From Neobacillus dielmonensis (GTDB lineage Bacteria > Bacillota > Bacilli > Bacillales > Cytobacillaceae), in NCBI RefSeq assembly GCF_000612665.1, contig NZ_HG942046.1:124001-188000 (forward strand): a stretch of DNA of 64,000 nt, written 5' to 3'. The notes below the pieces were generated by a model, which was given only the letters and a program-made list of their open reading frames with translations, made no database searches and was not told where the DNA came from. The position numbers and the translations under genes were made by a program. Of this stretch, positions 28,324-37,528 are shown one piece after another; positions within the stretch are counted from its first letter, which is position 1, and each line of letters opens with the position of its first letter.

Positions 28324-29409
28324 TTGAAAAAGCGTAAAATTGGAATGGCGCTATCCTTAGTTCTTGCTGCTGGCACACTGTTGGGCGCATGTGGTAAAAG
28401 CGATGACAATGCTGGCAAAGATGATGCAAAAGGCGGAGACAAAGACAAAGCTTTTACAGTAGCGATGGTTACTGACGTTGGCGGTGTTGATGACAAATCC
28501 TTTAACCAATCCGCTTGGGAAGGTCTTCAGGCATTTGGTAAAGATAACAGCATGGAAAAAGGTAAAAACGGGTATGATTACCTTCAATCTAAATCAGATG
28601 CTGATTATTCTACAAACTTAAATACACTCGCACGTCAAGATTTTGACCTAGTATTCGGTATTGGTTTCATGATGCAAGGTGCAGTGGAAGAAATTGCGAA
28701 ACAACAAAAAGACAGCCATTTTGCAATTGTCGATTCCCAGGTTGATCAGCCAAACGTAGCTAGCATTCTCTTCAAAGAGCAAGAAGCTTCTTTCCTAGTC
28801 GGTATTGCAGCTGGAATGGCTACACAATCCGATAAAATCGGCTTTATTGGCGGTATGGAAAGCGAAGTAATTGAGCGTTTTGAAGCAGGATTTGTAGCAG
28901 GCGTTAAAGCGGCTAATCCTGATGCGACTGTTGATATCCAATATGCAGGTGCTTTTGATAAAGCTGAGCTTGGTCAAACCATTGCTTCTAAAATGTATTC
29001 TTCTGGTGCTGACGTTATTTTCCACGCTGCTGGTGCAACTGGTAATGGCCTATTTAAAGAAGCTGTTGACCGTAAGGCGAAAAACCCTGACGCAACGATT
29101 TGGGCAATTGGTGTAGACCGTGACCAAGCTGATATGGGTGCAGACGTCGTTCTTACTTCTGCTGTCAAACGTGTTGACGTTGCAGTTCAAGATACAGCTA
29201 CAAAGGCTAAGGAAGGCAATTTCCCTGGTGGTAAAGTAACATTATACGGATTAGCTGAAGATGGTGTAGCAGCTGCTCCAATTAACGCTAAAGTTTCAAA
29301 TAAAGCTGAAATCGATGCAGCTATTAAGACTTGGGTTGACAAGATTAAATCCGGAGATGTAAAGGTTCCTGGTACACGTGCAGAACTAAAGTCATTTAGC
29401 GCACAATAA
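28324..29409 (+). CDS. nupN: BMP family nucleoside-binding lipoprotein (NupN-like)
   Basis: 361 residues. Lipoprotein signal with lipobox LGAC, Cys23 as the lipidated residue, followed by a charged linker. The BMP/Med domain follows (VTDVGGVDDKSFNQSAWEGL, GIGFMMQGAVEEIA, GAFDKAELGQT). It is the extracellular receptor of the ABC importer encoded by the next three genes; in B. subtilis the NupNOPQ system imports guanosine. TTG start after AGGGGGTAAATACC. Spacing of about 210 bases to nupO contains a weak hairpin. Confidence 0.9.
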   Translation: MKKRKIGMALSLVLAAGTLLGACGKSDDNAGKDDAKGGDKDKAFTVAMVTDVGGVDDKSFNQSAWEGLQAFGKDNSMEKGKNGYDYLQSKSDADYSTNLNTLARQDFDLVFGIGFMMQGAVEEIAKQQKDSHFAIVDSQVDQPNVASILFKEQEASFLVGIAAGMATQSDKIGFIGGMESEVIERFEAGFVAGVKAANPDATVDIQYAGAFDKAELGQTIASKMYSSGADVIFHAAGATGNGLFKEAVDRKAKNPDATIWAIGVDRDQADMGADVVLTSAVKRVDVAVQDTATKAKEGNFPGGKVTLYGLAEDGVAAAPINAKVSNKAEIDAAIKTWVDKIKSGDVKVPGTRAELKSFSAQ

Positions 29410-29516
29410 TAATAAATTCAAGGAATAAGCAGGAGAATTTATCCTTCTTATTCCTTCTTATTGAAATCATAACTGAAGCGTAGAAAGGCTTTTCTACTTT
29501 TCATTTAGGGTTTTAG

Positions 29517-29543
29517 CAGGGAGGGGATTCCTCTGTTTTTTTA
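29517..29543 (+). terminator. Weak terminator or attenuator between nupN and nupO
   Basis: CAG-GG-AGG pairs with CCTCTG across GGATT (six pairs with a two-base bulge), then a run of T. A weak stop here would allow more receptor than transporter to be made. A second hairpin (GTAGAAA / TTTTCTAC) lies just upstream. Confidence 0.4.
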
Positions 29544-29621
29544 AAAACGGTTAAAGGTCTGACCTCTTACTACTATTGGTTAAAATTTCCTTACCTTTAT
29601 GACAGGGAGTGAGAAATCGTA

Positions 29622-31157
29622 ATGGATTATGTTATTGAGATGCTGAACATTCGCAAAGAGTTTAACGGCTTCGTTGCTAATGATAATATTACCCTCCAAT
29701 TAAAAAAAGGGGAAATTCATGCATTGCTCGGTGAAAACGGTGCGGGTAAATCAACCTTAATGAATGTTCTCTTTGGCTTGTATCAACCGGAACAAGGCGA
29801 AATACGTGTTAAGGGCAAGCCGGTAAAAATAACAGACCCAAACGTGGCAAATGATTTAGGAATCGGCATGGTGCACCAACATTTTATGCTTGTTGATGTT
29901 TTTTCTGTAACGGAAAATATTATTCTTGGCAGAGAGATTACCTCAAAAGGACGTATTGACATCAAAAAGGCGGAACAGGAAGTTCGGGAAATATCGGAAC
30001 GTTATGGTTTAGCCGTTGATCCTCAAGCAAAAATCTCTGATATTTCTGTTGGAATGCAACAAAGGGTAGAAATTCTAAAAACACTTTACCGGGGCGCGGA
30101 AATTTTAATTTTCGATGAACCTACAGCAGTTTTAACACCTCAGGAAATCAAAGAATTAATTCAAATCATGAAAACGCTTATTAAAGAGGGCAAATCTATC
30201 ATCCTTATTACCCATAAATTAAAAGAAATTATGGAAGTAGCTGACCGCTGCACCGTTATCCGGAAAGGCAAGGGAATTGGTACGGTTAATGTTAGTGAGA
30301 CCAATCCGGATGAACTTGCTAGAATGATGGTTGGTCATGATGTTGTCTTTAAAGTGGATAAAAAACCTGCAAAACCGGATCAGAATGTCCTTGAAGTGAA
30401 GGATTTGGTTGTGAAAGATTCTCGAGGAGTCACGGTTGTCAACGGGTTGGATTTGGATGTCCGGGCAGGAGAAATTGTCGGAATTGCTGGGGTGGATGGC
30501 AATGGACAATCTGAATTTATTGAAGCGATCACGGGTTTGCGTAAGGCAGACAGCGGCAATGTGAAGCTAAACGGAAAGGACATCTTTAACCTTACACCAA
30601 GAAAGGTTAAGGAATCTGGGGTTGGCCATATTCCACAGGACCGCCATAAACATGGACTAGTGTTAAACTTTCCAATCGGGGAGAATATGGTCCTACAAAA
30701 CTATTATAAGCAACCATATTCCAAACGAGGAATTTTAAATTTTAAGAATATCTACCAGCAGGCCAGAAAACTAATAGGTGAGTTTGACGTTCGGACACCC
30801 AACGAATATGTTTTGGCTAGAGCTCTTTCCGGTGGAAACCAGCAGAAGGCAATCATTGGGCGTGAGGTGGATGATAATCCTGATTTACTCATTGCTGCTC
30901 AGCCAACTCGCGGTCTTGACGTAGGGGCTATTGAGTTTATCCATAAACGATTAATCGAACAGCGCGATAATGGAAAAGCAGTCCTGCTTGTGTCGTTCGA
31001 ACTGGATGAAATTATGAACGTCAGCGATCGAATTGCTGTCATTTATGAAGGGAAAATCGTTGCAGTTGTAGATCCAAAAGAAACTGATGAACAGGAACTT
31101 GGATTGTTAATGGCTGGATCGAGCAGAAAGAAAGCGGGTGAAAGTACGAATGTCTAA
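29622..31157 (+). CDS. nupO: Nucleoside ABC importer, duplicated ATPase (NupO-like)
   Basis: 511 residues with two ATP-binding cassettes. The first has Walker A GENGAGKST (about 38) and Walker B ILIFDEPTAVL; the second has GVDGNGQSE (degenerate Walker A), LSGGNQQKAIIGRE signature and LLIAAQPTRGLD in place of the usual DEP. This pattern is typical of the sugar/nucleoside (RbsA/NupO) class. It powers the NupP-NupQ channel. The C-terminus overlaps nupP by eight bases. Confidence 0.92.
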   Translation: MDYVIEMLNIRKEFNGFVANDNITLQLKKGEIHALLGENGAGKSTLMNVLFGLYQPEQGEIRVKGKPVKITDPNVANDLGIGMVHQHFMLVDVFSVTENIILGREITSKGRIDIKKAEQEVREISERYGLAVDPQAKISDISVGMQQRVEILKTLYRGAEILIFDEPTAVLTPQEIKELIQIMKTLIKEGKSIILITHKLKEIMEVADRCTVIRKGKGIGTVNVSETNPDELARMMVGHDVVFKVDKKPAKPDQNVLEVKDLVVKDSRGVTVVNGLDLDVRAGEIVGIAGVDGNGQSEFIEAITGLRKADSGNVKLNGKDIFNLTPRKVKESGVGHIPQDRHKHGLVLNFPIGENMVLQNYYKQPYSKRGILNFKNIYQQARKLIGEFDVRTPNEYVLARALSGGNQQKAIIGREVDDNPDLLIAAQPTRGLDVGAIEFIHKRLIEQRDNGKAVLLVSFELDEIMNVSDRIAVIYEGKIVAVVDPKETDEQELGLLMAGSSRKKAGESTNV

Positions 31158-32196
31158 ACGCTTAATCGGTCTTCTAACACCAATTATTGCGGTGCTTTTG
31201 GGAATTATTGTTGGAACTATTATTATGCTGGCTAGCGGATATGACCCGGTAGCAGCCTATTCGGCCCTATGGAATGGGGCTTTTGGAGAGATTTATTATA
31301 CAGGTGAAGTCATTCGGCAGGTTACTCCTTATATTCTAGCGGGTTTAGCAGTGGCATTTGCCTTTCGTGTTGGATTATTCAATATTGGGGTTGAAGGTCA
31401 ATTCCTAGTGGGCTGGCTAGCTGCTGTATGGGTAGGAATCTCCTTTGATTTGCCAAAAATCATTCACCTGCCTCTTGCTATCATTGCTGCAGCAGTTGCA
31501 GGAGCGCTTTGGGCGTTTATTCCTGGGTTATTAAAAGCACGTCTCAGGGTACACGAAGTAATTGTAACGATTATGTTGAATTATACTGCATTGCATGTAT
31601 CCAACTATATTATTAAAAATGTGTTGACTGATCATAAAGACAAAACAGGTCTTGTTAAAGACTCTGCCACTTTAAGGTCAGAATGGCTCCAAGGCATAAC
31701 CGATTATTCACGTCTCCATTGGGGAATCATTGTTGCTATTATCTGTTGTTTCATAATGTGGTTTTTATTGGAAAGAACTACAAGAGGCTTTGAGTTAAGG
31801 GCAGTTGGTTTTAACCAACATGCAGCACAGTATGCTGGGATGAATGTGAATCGTAATATTATTTTATCGATGGTCATATCGGGTGCATTTGCCGGTTTAG
31901 CAGGGGCAATGGAAGGTTTAGGTACCTTCGGCTATGTGACCGTAAAAGGCGGTTTTACAGGTGTAGGTTTTGATGGTATTGCAATTGCACTCCTCGGGGG
32001 CAACTCCGCTCTAGGGGTATTTTTCTCGGCCATTTTATTTGGAGCATTAAAAGTTGGGGCGTTAAACATGCCGTTAGAAGCAGGTGTTCCGAACGAACTA
32101 GTTGATATTATTATTGCCTTAATTGTATTCTTTGTCGCTTCAAGCTATATCATAAGAAAATTACTTGATCGATTCGGCAAGAAGGAGGTGAAGTAA
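31150..32196 (+). CDS. nupP: Nucleoside ABC importer permease (NupP-like)
   Basis: 348 residues with about eight to ten hydrophobic segments of the BPD_transp_2 family; the conserved stretch GVEGQFLVGWLAAVW and the loop GFELRAVGFNQHAAQYAG are typical. It is one half of the membrane channel. The ATG at 31150 (MSKRLIGL) overlaps nupO; an in-frame GTG four codons upstream is less likely. Confidence 0.92.
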   Translation: MSKRLIGLLTPIIAVLLGIIVGTIIMLASGYDPVAAYSALWNGAFGEIYYTGEVIRQVTPYILAGLAVAFAFRVGLFNIGVEGQFLVGWLAAVWVGISFDLPKIIHLPLAIIAAAVAGALWAFIPGLLKARLRVHEVIVTIMLNYTALHVSNYIIKNVLTDHKDKTGLVKDSATLRSEWLQGITDYSRLHWGIIVAIICCFIMWFLLERTTRGFELRAVGFNQHAAQYAGMNVNRNIILSMVISGAFAGLAGAMEGLGTFGYVTVKGGFTGVGFDGIAIALLGGNSALGVFFSAILFGALKVGALNMPLEAGVPNELVDIIIALIVFFVASSYIIRKLLDRFGKKEVK

Positions 32197-32197
32197 G

Positions 32198-33157
32198 TTG
32201 AGCTTAATGGATATTTTAACCATTGTTGTACCGTCAACTTTGCTATGGGCTGCTCCGCTTATCTTCACTGCATTAGGAGGAATCTTCTCGGAGCGTTCTG
32301 GTGTCGTTAACATCGGACTTGAAGGCTTAATGGTTGTTGGTGCCTTTACATCTATTGTATTTAACCTGACATTTGTGGATACGTTTGGCAATGCTACACC
32401 TTGGATTGCGCTGGTTGTGGCAATGGTTGTTGCAGCATTATTTTCTATCTTACATGCGGTGGCTGCGATTACGTTTAGAGCGGACCATACCGTTTCCGGT
32501 GTTGCCATTAACCTGTTAGCAACAGGAACTACCTTATTCCTTGTTAAGCAAATTTATGGCAAAGGAGAAACAGGGATTATCAGTAAAGGTTTTAGCAAAA
32601 TTGATATTCCTGTTCTAAAAGATATACCTTTTCTCGGAAAAATCTTTTTCCAAAATACGTACTGGACATCATTTCTTGCCATTGTCGTAGCTTTTATTGC
32701 ATGGTATATCGTATTTAAAACACCATTTGGGCTTCGACTTCGTTCAGTTGGGGAACATCCAATGGCAGCAGATACGATGGGAATTAACGTGACCAAAATG
32801 CGTTACTTAGGGGTTATCATTTCTGGTGCTCTTGGTGGTCTTGGCGGAGCCGTTTATGCTCAATCGATTACGTCGAACTTCAGCCATGCAACCATCAGTG
32901 GTCAGGGTTTTATGGCCATGGCAGCCATGATTTTTGGTAAATGGCATCCGCTTGGCGCTCTTGGTGCCGGTATCTTCTTTGGCTTTGCCCAGAGTATTAG
33001 TATCATCGGTTCAAGCTTGCCGTTTCTGAAAGAAATACCTAATGTATATTTATTAATTGCACCATATATTTTAACCATCCTTGCCTTGACTGGATTTATT
33101 GGCCGTGCCGATGCACCTAAAGCATCAGGTACCCACTACATCAAGGGAAGCCGTTAA
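32198..33157 (+). CDS. nupQ: Nucleoside ABC importer permease (NupQ-like)
   Basis: 319 residues, the second BPD_transp_2 permease: GIFSERSGVVNIGLEGLM, GLRLRSVGEHPMAADTMG, GGLGGAVYAQ. TTG start with an excellent AAGGAGGTGA six bases upstream. It closes the importer operon and is followed by a strong terminator. Confidence 0.92.
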   Translation: MSLMDILTIVVPSTLLWAAPLIFTALGGIFSERSGVVNIGLEGLMVVGAFTSIVFNLTFVDTFGNATPWIALVVAMVVAALFSILHAVAAITFRADHTVSGVAINLLATGTTLFLVKQIYGKGETGIISKGFSKIDIPVLKDIPFLGKIFFQNTYWTSFLAIVVAFIAWYIVFKTPFGLRLRSVGEHPMAADTMGINVTKMRYLGVIISGALGGLGGAVYAQSITSNFSHATISGQGFMAMAAMIFGKWHPLGALGAGIFFGFAQSISIIGSSLPFLKEIPNVYLLIAPYILTILALTGFIGRADAPKASGTHYIKGSR

Positions 33158-33167
33158 AACAAAAGGT

Positions 33168-33201
33168 AGACCCCTCAGTTTTACTGGAGGGGTCTTTTTT
33201 T
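33168..33201 (+). terminator. nupQ terminator
   Basis: AGACCCCTC-AGT pairs with ACTGGAGGGGTCT (one bulged G), followed by seven T residues. Confidence 0.9.
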
Positions 33202-33357
33202 GCGAAATAGTGGAAAAAGATTGCTATAACCAAGCTTGAAAAATTATAGTTAGGGTATAGGTTTTATCGAGAAGGTAAAAATAGAAAGAAAAATGTTTAC
33301 ATATGATAGAATTGACCGCAAAAAAGAAATGAACGATTCTGATAAGGAGGAAGGTAA

Positions 33358-34638
33358 ATGATCGCTGTTTCAGAAAAAATTACTGAAATGCCAGGATATA
33401 AACTGCATGTCATTGAAACGGATAAATATAAAACCAATACTATCGTCTGGAGAATGAAAGCCCCGTTAGATAAGGAAAACGTTACAAAACGAGCACTTCT
33501 TCCGCATGTTCTGCAAAGCAGCTCGGCAAAATACCCCACAACTACCGCTTTGCGTTCCTATTTAGATGAATTATATGGGGCAACCTTATATGTGGATTTA
33601 GCTAAAAAAGGCGAATACCATATCATCAGTTTTCTAATTGAAATTGCCAATGAAAAATTTTTATCAGATCCTAGTCCGTTACTCAGAAAAGGTTTTGAAC
33701 TATTAACAGAGATTCTTACTAATCCTCATAAATCCGGGAGTGGTTTTGAACCAGGAACGATTGAAAAAGAGAAGCGTACCTTAAAACAGCGGATCCAGTC
33801 TGTCTACGATGATAAAATGCGTTACTCCAACGTACGGCTTATTGAAGAAATGTGCAAAGGCGAGCCATATGCGCTCCAAGTAAATGGTGAGGCAGAAGAC
33901 GTTGAGGCGATTACGCCTGAAAATTTATATGAATATTATCAACATGCATTCTCTGAGGATGAGATGGACCTATATGTGGTAGGGGATGTAAAAGAAGAAG
34001 AAGTGAAGAGTTTTGCATCTGAACTTCTGAAATTTGAAAACAGGACACCCAAAGACACAAATGGACGAGAATCGAACCAGAAAGAAAATGTACATGAAGT
34101 GAAAGAAAATCAGGATGTCAAACAAGGTAAATTAAATATCGGTTATCGCACCAACATTAAATATGGCGACCCTGATTATTTTGCATTGCAGGTGTTTAAT
34201 GGCATTTTCGGAGGTTTCTCACATTCCAAATTATTTATCAATGTTCGGGAGAAGGCAAGCCTGGCTTATTATGCTGCTAGCCGTCTCGAAAGCCATAAAG
34301 GTTTAATGATGGTCATGTCTGGGATTGACAACAATAACTATGATCAAGCTGTGAAAATTATTAACGAGCAAATGGAAGCAATGAAGAAGGGGGATTTTTC
34401 GGATGAGGAATTAACCCAAACAAAAGCAGTCATCCGAAACCAAATCTTGGAGACCATCGATACATCGAGAGGCCTGCTGGAATTACTTTATCATAATGTC
34501 GTTGCCCATACGGAGATCAACTTGGATGCATGGTTAACAGGAATGGAAAACGCAACAAAAGAAGAAATTGTCGCAGTGGCAGATAAAATTAGTTTAGACA
34601 CGATTTACTTTTTAACCGGAACGGAGGCGGGCAAATAA
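33358..34638 (+). CDS. ymfF: M16 peptidase-like protein YmfF, zinc motif absent
   Basis: 426 residues of the M16 fold. The N-terminal position where HxxEH would be expected (around TTALRSYLDELYGATL) lacks it, so this partner is probably non-catalytic, as in other YmfF proteins. The C-terminal half has FGGFSHSKLFINVREKASLAYY. It is paired with active YmfH, an arrangement common in two-chain M16 enzymes, and databases associate the pair with EF-P 5-aminopentanol modification. GGAGGAAGG precedes the ATG. The stop overlaps the ymfH start by one base. Confidence 0.9.
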   Translation: MIAVSEKITEMPGYKLHVIETDKYKTNTIVWRMKAPLDKENVTKRALLPHVLQSSSAKYPTTTALRSYLDELYGATLYVDLAKKGEYHIISFLIEIANEKFLSDPSPLLRKGFELLTEILTNPHKSGSGFEPGTIEKEKRTLKQRIQSVYDDKMRYSNVRLIEEMCKGEPYALQVNGEAEDVEAITPENLYEYYQHAFSEDEMDLYVVGDVKEEEVKSFASELLKFENRTPKDTNGRESNQKENVHEVKENQDVKQGKLNIGYRTNIKYGDPDYFALQVFNGIFGGFSHSKLFINVREKASLAYYAASRLESHKGLMMVMSGIDNNNYDQAVKIINEQMEAMKKGDFSDEELTQTKAVIRNQILETIDTSRGLLELLYHNVVAHTEINLDAWLTGMENATKEEIVAVADKISLDTIYFLTGTEAGK

Positions 34639-35930
34639 TGGAAAAAATTAATTTTGACCAGCTTCAAGAAGAGCTATATCATGAAAAACTACCAAATGGC
34701 TTAAATGTGTATATTTTGCCTAAGAAAGGTTTTAACAAAACTTATGCGACCTTTACCACCAAGTATGGTTCTGTTGATAATACCTTTGTACCTCTTGGTA
34801 AAACAGAATTCGTTAAAGTGCCGGACGGAATCGCCCATTTTTTAGAGCATAAACTGTTTGAAAAAGAAGATGGCGATGTATTTCAGCAATTTAGCAAACA
34901 AGGTGCTTCTGCGAATGCTTTTACATCGTTTACAAGAACGGCTTATTTATTTTCTAGTACATCCGATGTGGAGAAAAACTTGGAAACCTTGATTGACTTT
35001 GTTCAAGAACCATATTTTTCTGAAAAGACAGTTGAGAAAGAAAAAGGGATTATTGGCCAGGAGATCACCATGTACGATGATAATCCTGATTGGCGCCTCT
35101 ATTTTGGACTTATTGAAAACCTTTATGAAAAGCATCCAGTAAATATTGATATAGCGGGGACGATTGAGTCCATCTCCCATATCACAAAAGATTGGCTGTA
35201 TGAGTGCTATAATACGTTCTACCACCCAAGCAACATGCTGCTGTTTATCGTTGGACCGGTAAATCCTGAGGGAATTATGAATCAGGTTAAAGCAAACCAA
35301 GCTAAAAAGGACTACCAAGAAATGCCCGAGATCAAACGACAGTTTGAAGAGGAACCGTTACATGCAGCTAAGAAAAAACAAGTGATGCAAATGAATGTCC
35401 AAACGTCTAAATGTTTGGTGGGAATAAAAGCTCTCCATGTAGACCAACAGGGGAACGAAATGTTGAAAAATGAATTAACCATGAATGTATTGCTTGATTT
35501 ATTGTTTGGAAAAAGTTCTGCTAATTATAACCAACTTTATGATGATGGATTGGTGGATGACACATTCTCCTACGACTATACACAAGAACAGGGATTCGGG
35601 TTTGCCATGGTTGGCGGGGATACTAGTGACCCTGAGCAGCTTGCGGCAAGGCTAAAAGACATGCTAATGGCTGCTAAATCAGCAGGAAGCATTTCTGAAG
35701 ATCAATTAGAACGGGCAAAGAAGAAAAAGATTGGAGCATTCTTGCGAGCGGTTAATTCTCCGGAATACATTGCCAATCAATTCACCAGGTATGCCTTTAA
35801 TGAAATGAACTTATTTGACGTAGTACCAACATTGGAAAACATATCATTACAAGATATTCAATCCTTAGCACAAGAGATGATTTCCGAAGAGCGGATTTCG
35901 GTATGCCAAGTAGTTCCAAAGGGAAAATAA
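34638..35930 (+). CDS. ymfH: M16 family zinc metallopeptidase YmfH
   Basis: 430 residues with an intact HFLEH zinc motif (in GIAHFLEHKLFEKEDGDV, about residue 70) and the downstream Glu in KGIIGQEITMYDDNPDW. The catalytic partner of YmfF; translation is coupled through the TAATG overlap. Position and family link it to the EF-P modification cluster with ymfI; the substrate is not known. Confidence 0.92.
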   Translation: MEKINFDQLQEELYHEKLPNGLNVYILPKKGFNKTYATFTTKYGSVDNTFVPLGKTEFVKVPDGIAHFLEHKLFEKEDGDVFQQFSKQGASANAFTSFTRTAYLFSSTSDVEKNLETLIDFVQEPYFSEKTVEKEKGIIGQEITMYDDNPDWRLYFGLIENLYEKHPVNIDIAGTIESISHITKDWLYECYNTFYHPSNMLLFIVGPVNPEGIMNQVKANQAKKDYQEMPEIKRQFEEEPLHAAKKKQVMQMNVQTSKCLVGIKALHVDQQGNEMLKNELTMNVLLDLLFGKSSANYNQLYDDGLVDDTFSYDYTQEQGFGFAMVGGDTSDPEQLAARLKDMLMAAKSAGSISEDQLERAKKKKIGAFLRAVNSPEYIANQFTRYAFNEMNLFDVVPTLENISLQDIQSLAQEMISEERISVCQVVPKGK

Positions 35931-35933
35931 CAG

Positions 35934-35962
35934 GAAGCGCCGCAAATTATGGCGCTTCTTTC
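35934..35962 (+). terminator. ymfH terminator
   Basis: GAAGCGCC (35934-35941) and GGCGCTTC (35951-35958) around GCAAATTAT, then TTTCC; the T run is short. Confidence 0.7.
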
Positions 35963-36005
35963 CTATGGAAAAAAGACTGTAGAGCGTTGAGAAAGAGATG
36001 ATGAA

Positions 36006-36728
36006 ATGAAAAAATATGCACTCATTACGGGAGCGAGCGGAGGAATCGGCCAAGCAGTGGCTGTGAAATTAGCTGAGAATGGTTATAATCTGTATTTGCA
36101 TTATAATCAGAACATACTATCGATGAATGGCTTATTGGAAAAACTAAGCGTTTATAATGGCGAATATTTTCCTATTCATGCTGATTTATCTCAACCAGAA
36201 AGCTATAAAAGTGTTGCTTCGCAAATCTTCTCGTTAGATTCGATCATACACTGCGGCGGTTTTAGCAAATATGGATTATTGATGGATTTAGAACTTGACG
36301 AGGCTGTTGATTTACTGAACGTACATGTTTTAAGTCCTTTAATGTTAACCAAAGAACTACTACCAAAATTGATCAATAAGAAATCCGGAAATATCGTCGT
36401 GATTTCATCGATTTGGGGACAGACCGGTGCATCCTGCGAGGTGGCGTATTCAGCCGCAAAAGGCGCCCAGATTGCTTTTGTTAAAGCGCTTAGCAAAGAA
36501 GTGGCCCTAAACGGTATCCGTGTAAATGCCATTGCACCTGGTGCCATTGACACCAGTATGTTAGAGGGATTTACGGAAGAAGACTTAGAAAGGCTAGCGT
36601 ATGAAATTCCAATGGGCAGGCTTGGTCAGCCCGAGGAGATCGCCAAAGGTGTCTCTTTCTTATTATCAGACGAATCGAGTTATATGACTGGACAAGTACT
36701 CGCCATTAATGGCGGATGGTACATGTGA
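36006..36728 (+). CDS. ymfI: SDR family reductase YmfI (EF-P 5-aminopentanone reductase)
   Basis: 240 residues, classical short-chain dehydrogenase: TGASGGIGQAVA cofactor motif, catalytic Ser (VVISSIWGQ), Tyr and Lys (YSAAKGAQ), and the NAIAPGAIDT loop. B. subtilis YmfI reduces 5-aminopentanone to 5-aminopentanol on Lys32 of elongation factor P. Position next to ymfF/ymfH supports the specific name over a generic 3-oxoacyl reductase. A GAGATGATGA stretch precedes the ATG. Confidence 0.88.
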   Translation: MKKYALITGASGGIGQAVAVKLAENGYNLYLHYNQNILSMNGLLEKLSVYNGEYFPIHADLSQPESYKSVASQIFSLDSIIHCGGFSKYGLLMDLELDEAVDLLNVHVLSPLMLTKELLPKLINKKSGNIVVISSIWGQTGASCEVAYSAAKGAQIAFVKALSKEVALNGIRVNAIAPGAIDTSMLEGFTEEDLERLAYEIPMGRLGQPEEIAKGVSFLLSDESSYMTGQVLAINGGWYM

Positions 36729-36805
36729 TTTCAATTTTTTCATGTATAGTTTGAGTCTTGCCTTCGCAAAATAACCTTGTACCAATCTTAAGGAGGTAAA
36801 GAAAC

Positions 36806-37066
36806 ATGTCTATGTTAAATGACTGGAAGGAATGGGAAGACTTCCTTGCTAACCGCCTTCATCAAGCTCAAGATAAAGGAATGAGTGAAGGTGCCATCTC
36901 AAGCTTAGCTCATCAAGTTGGGGATTACCTTGCCAGTAATGTGGATCCCAAAAACGAACAGCAAAGAGTTTTGGCTGACCTCTGGTCTGTAGCTGATGAG
37001 AAAGAGCAGCAAGCTATCGCTAACATGATGGTAAAACTTGTACAAAATAACGGCACTGAACAATAA
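36806..37066 (+). CDS. ymfJ: DUF3243 protein YmfJ
   Basis: 86 residues, DUF3243 family (MLNDWKEWEDFLANRLHQA, KNEQQRVLADLWSVADEKEQ). Helical, soluble, function unknown. AAGGAGGTAAAG precedes the ATG, and it has its own terminator, so it may be transcribed alone. Confidence 0.88.
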   Translation: MSMLNDWKEWEDFLANRLHQAQDKGMSEGAISSLAHQVGDYLASNVDPKNEQQRVLADLWSVADEKEQQAIANMMVKLVQNNGTEQ

Positions 37067-37069
37067 TTT

Positions 37070-37098
37070 GAGAGGAGGAGGTTCTCCTCTCTTTTTTT
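37070..37098 (+). terminator. ymfJ terminator
   Basis: GAGAGGAG (37070-37077), loop GAGGTT, CTCCTCTC (37084-37091), then seven T. Confidence 0.9.
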
Positions 37099-37117
37099 AT
37101 GTGCTGCGTTGAGTATT

Positions 37118-37421
37118 GGCTCAGTTAAACCCTAATTGTGATGTTTTTAACTCTGTTGGTCGGAGCGGAAAGCGATCGACTCCTCGAAATCCTCAATTAT
37201 GCTATTGCATTTTCGTGCGAAGAAAAGTTCATGTGGTTTCCTTGTGCTAATGTATTTTCTTCGTGCGTGGAAGTCGAGGATGAATTTCAGTGTCCTGAGG
37301 GAGTATTGGGCTTGGGAGAGAGACCCTGAAGGCGCTTTCATCGCGGATTGAGGCTCCCCGGGCACGCCCGCGGCTCGCTGAACGACTGGAGCGGAAATCA
37401 ACAGCCAAATTTACCAGAGAC
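37118..37421 (+). mobile_element. MITE-like palindromic element, long form, copy B
   Basis: 304 bp. The left end GGCTCAGTTAAAC and right end ATTTACCAGAGAC are inverted repeats. Flanks are TGAGTATT (37110-37117) and TTAGTATT (37422-37429), an 8-bp duplication with one mismatch. It contains an extra segment at 37185-37296 bounded by TCCT repeats, which forms a hairpin with GCGAAGAAAA / TTTTCTTCGTGC. No coding capacity beyond chance ORFs. It fills most of the 460-base gap between ymfJ and ymfK. Confidence 0.78.
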
Positions 37422-37528
37422 TTAGTATTAAAAGCTGAAAATTAAAGATATAAATGAATATATGTGTTTTTACTTTCATCTTATCAAAAAATCCTTTATC
37501 ATAAAGCTTAGGCAGGTATGTGAAAAAA

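Noticed and set aside
37138..37401. Open frames on both strands within copy B
   Set aside because: They follow the repeat sequence, have no ribosome binding sites, and similar frames recur in copies A and C; spurious.
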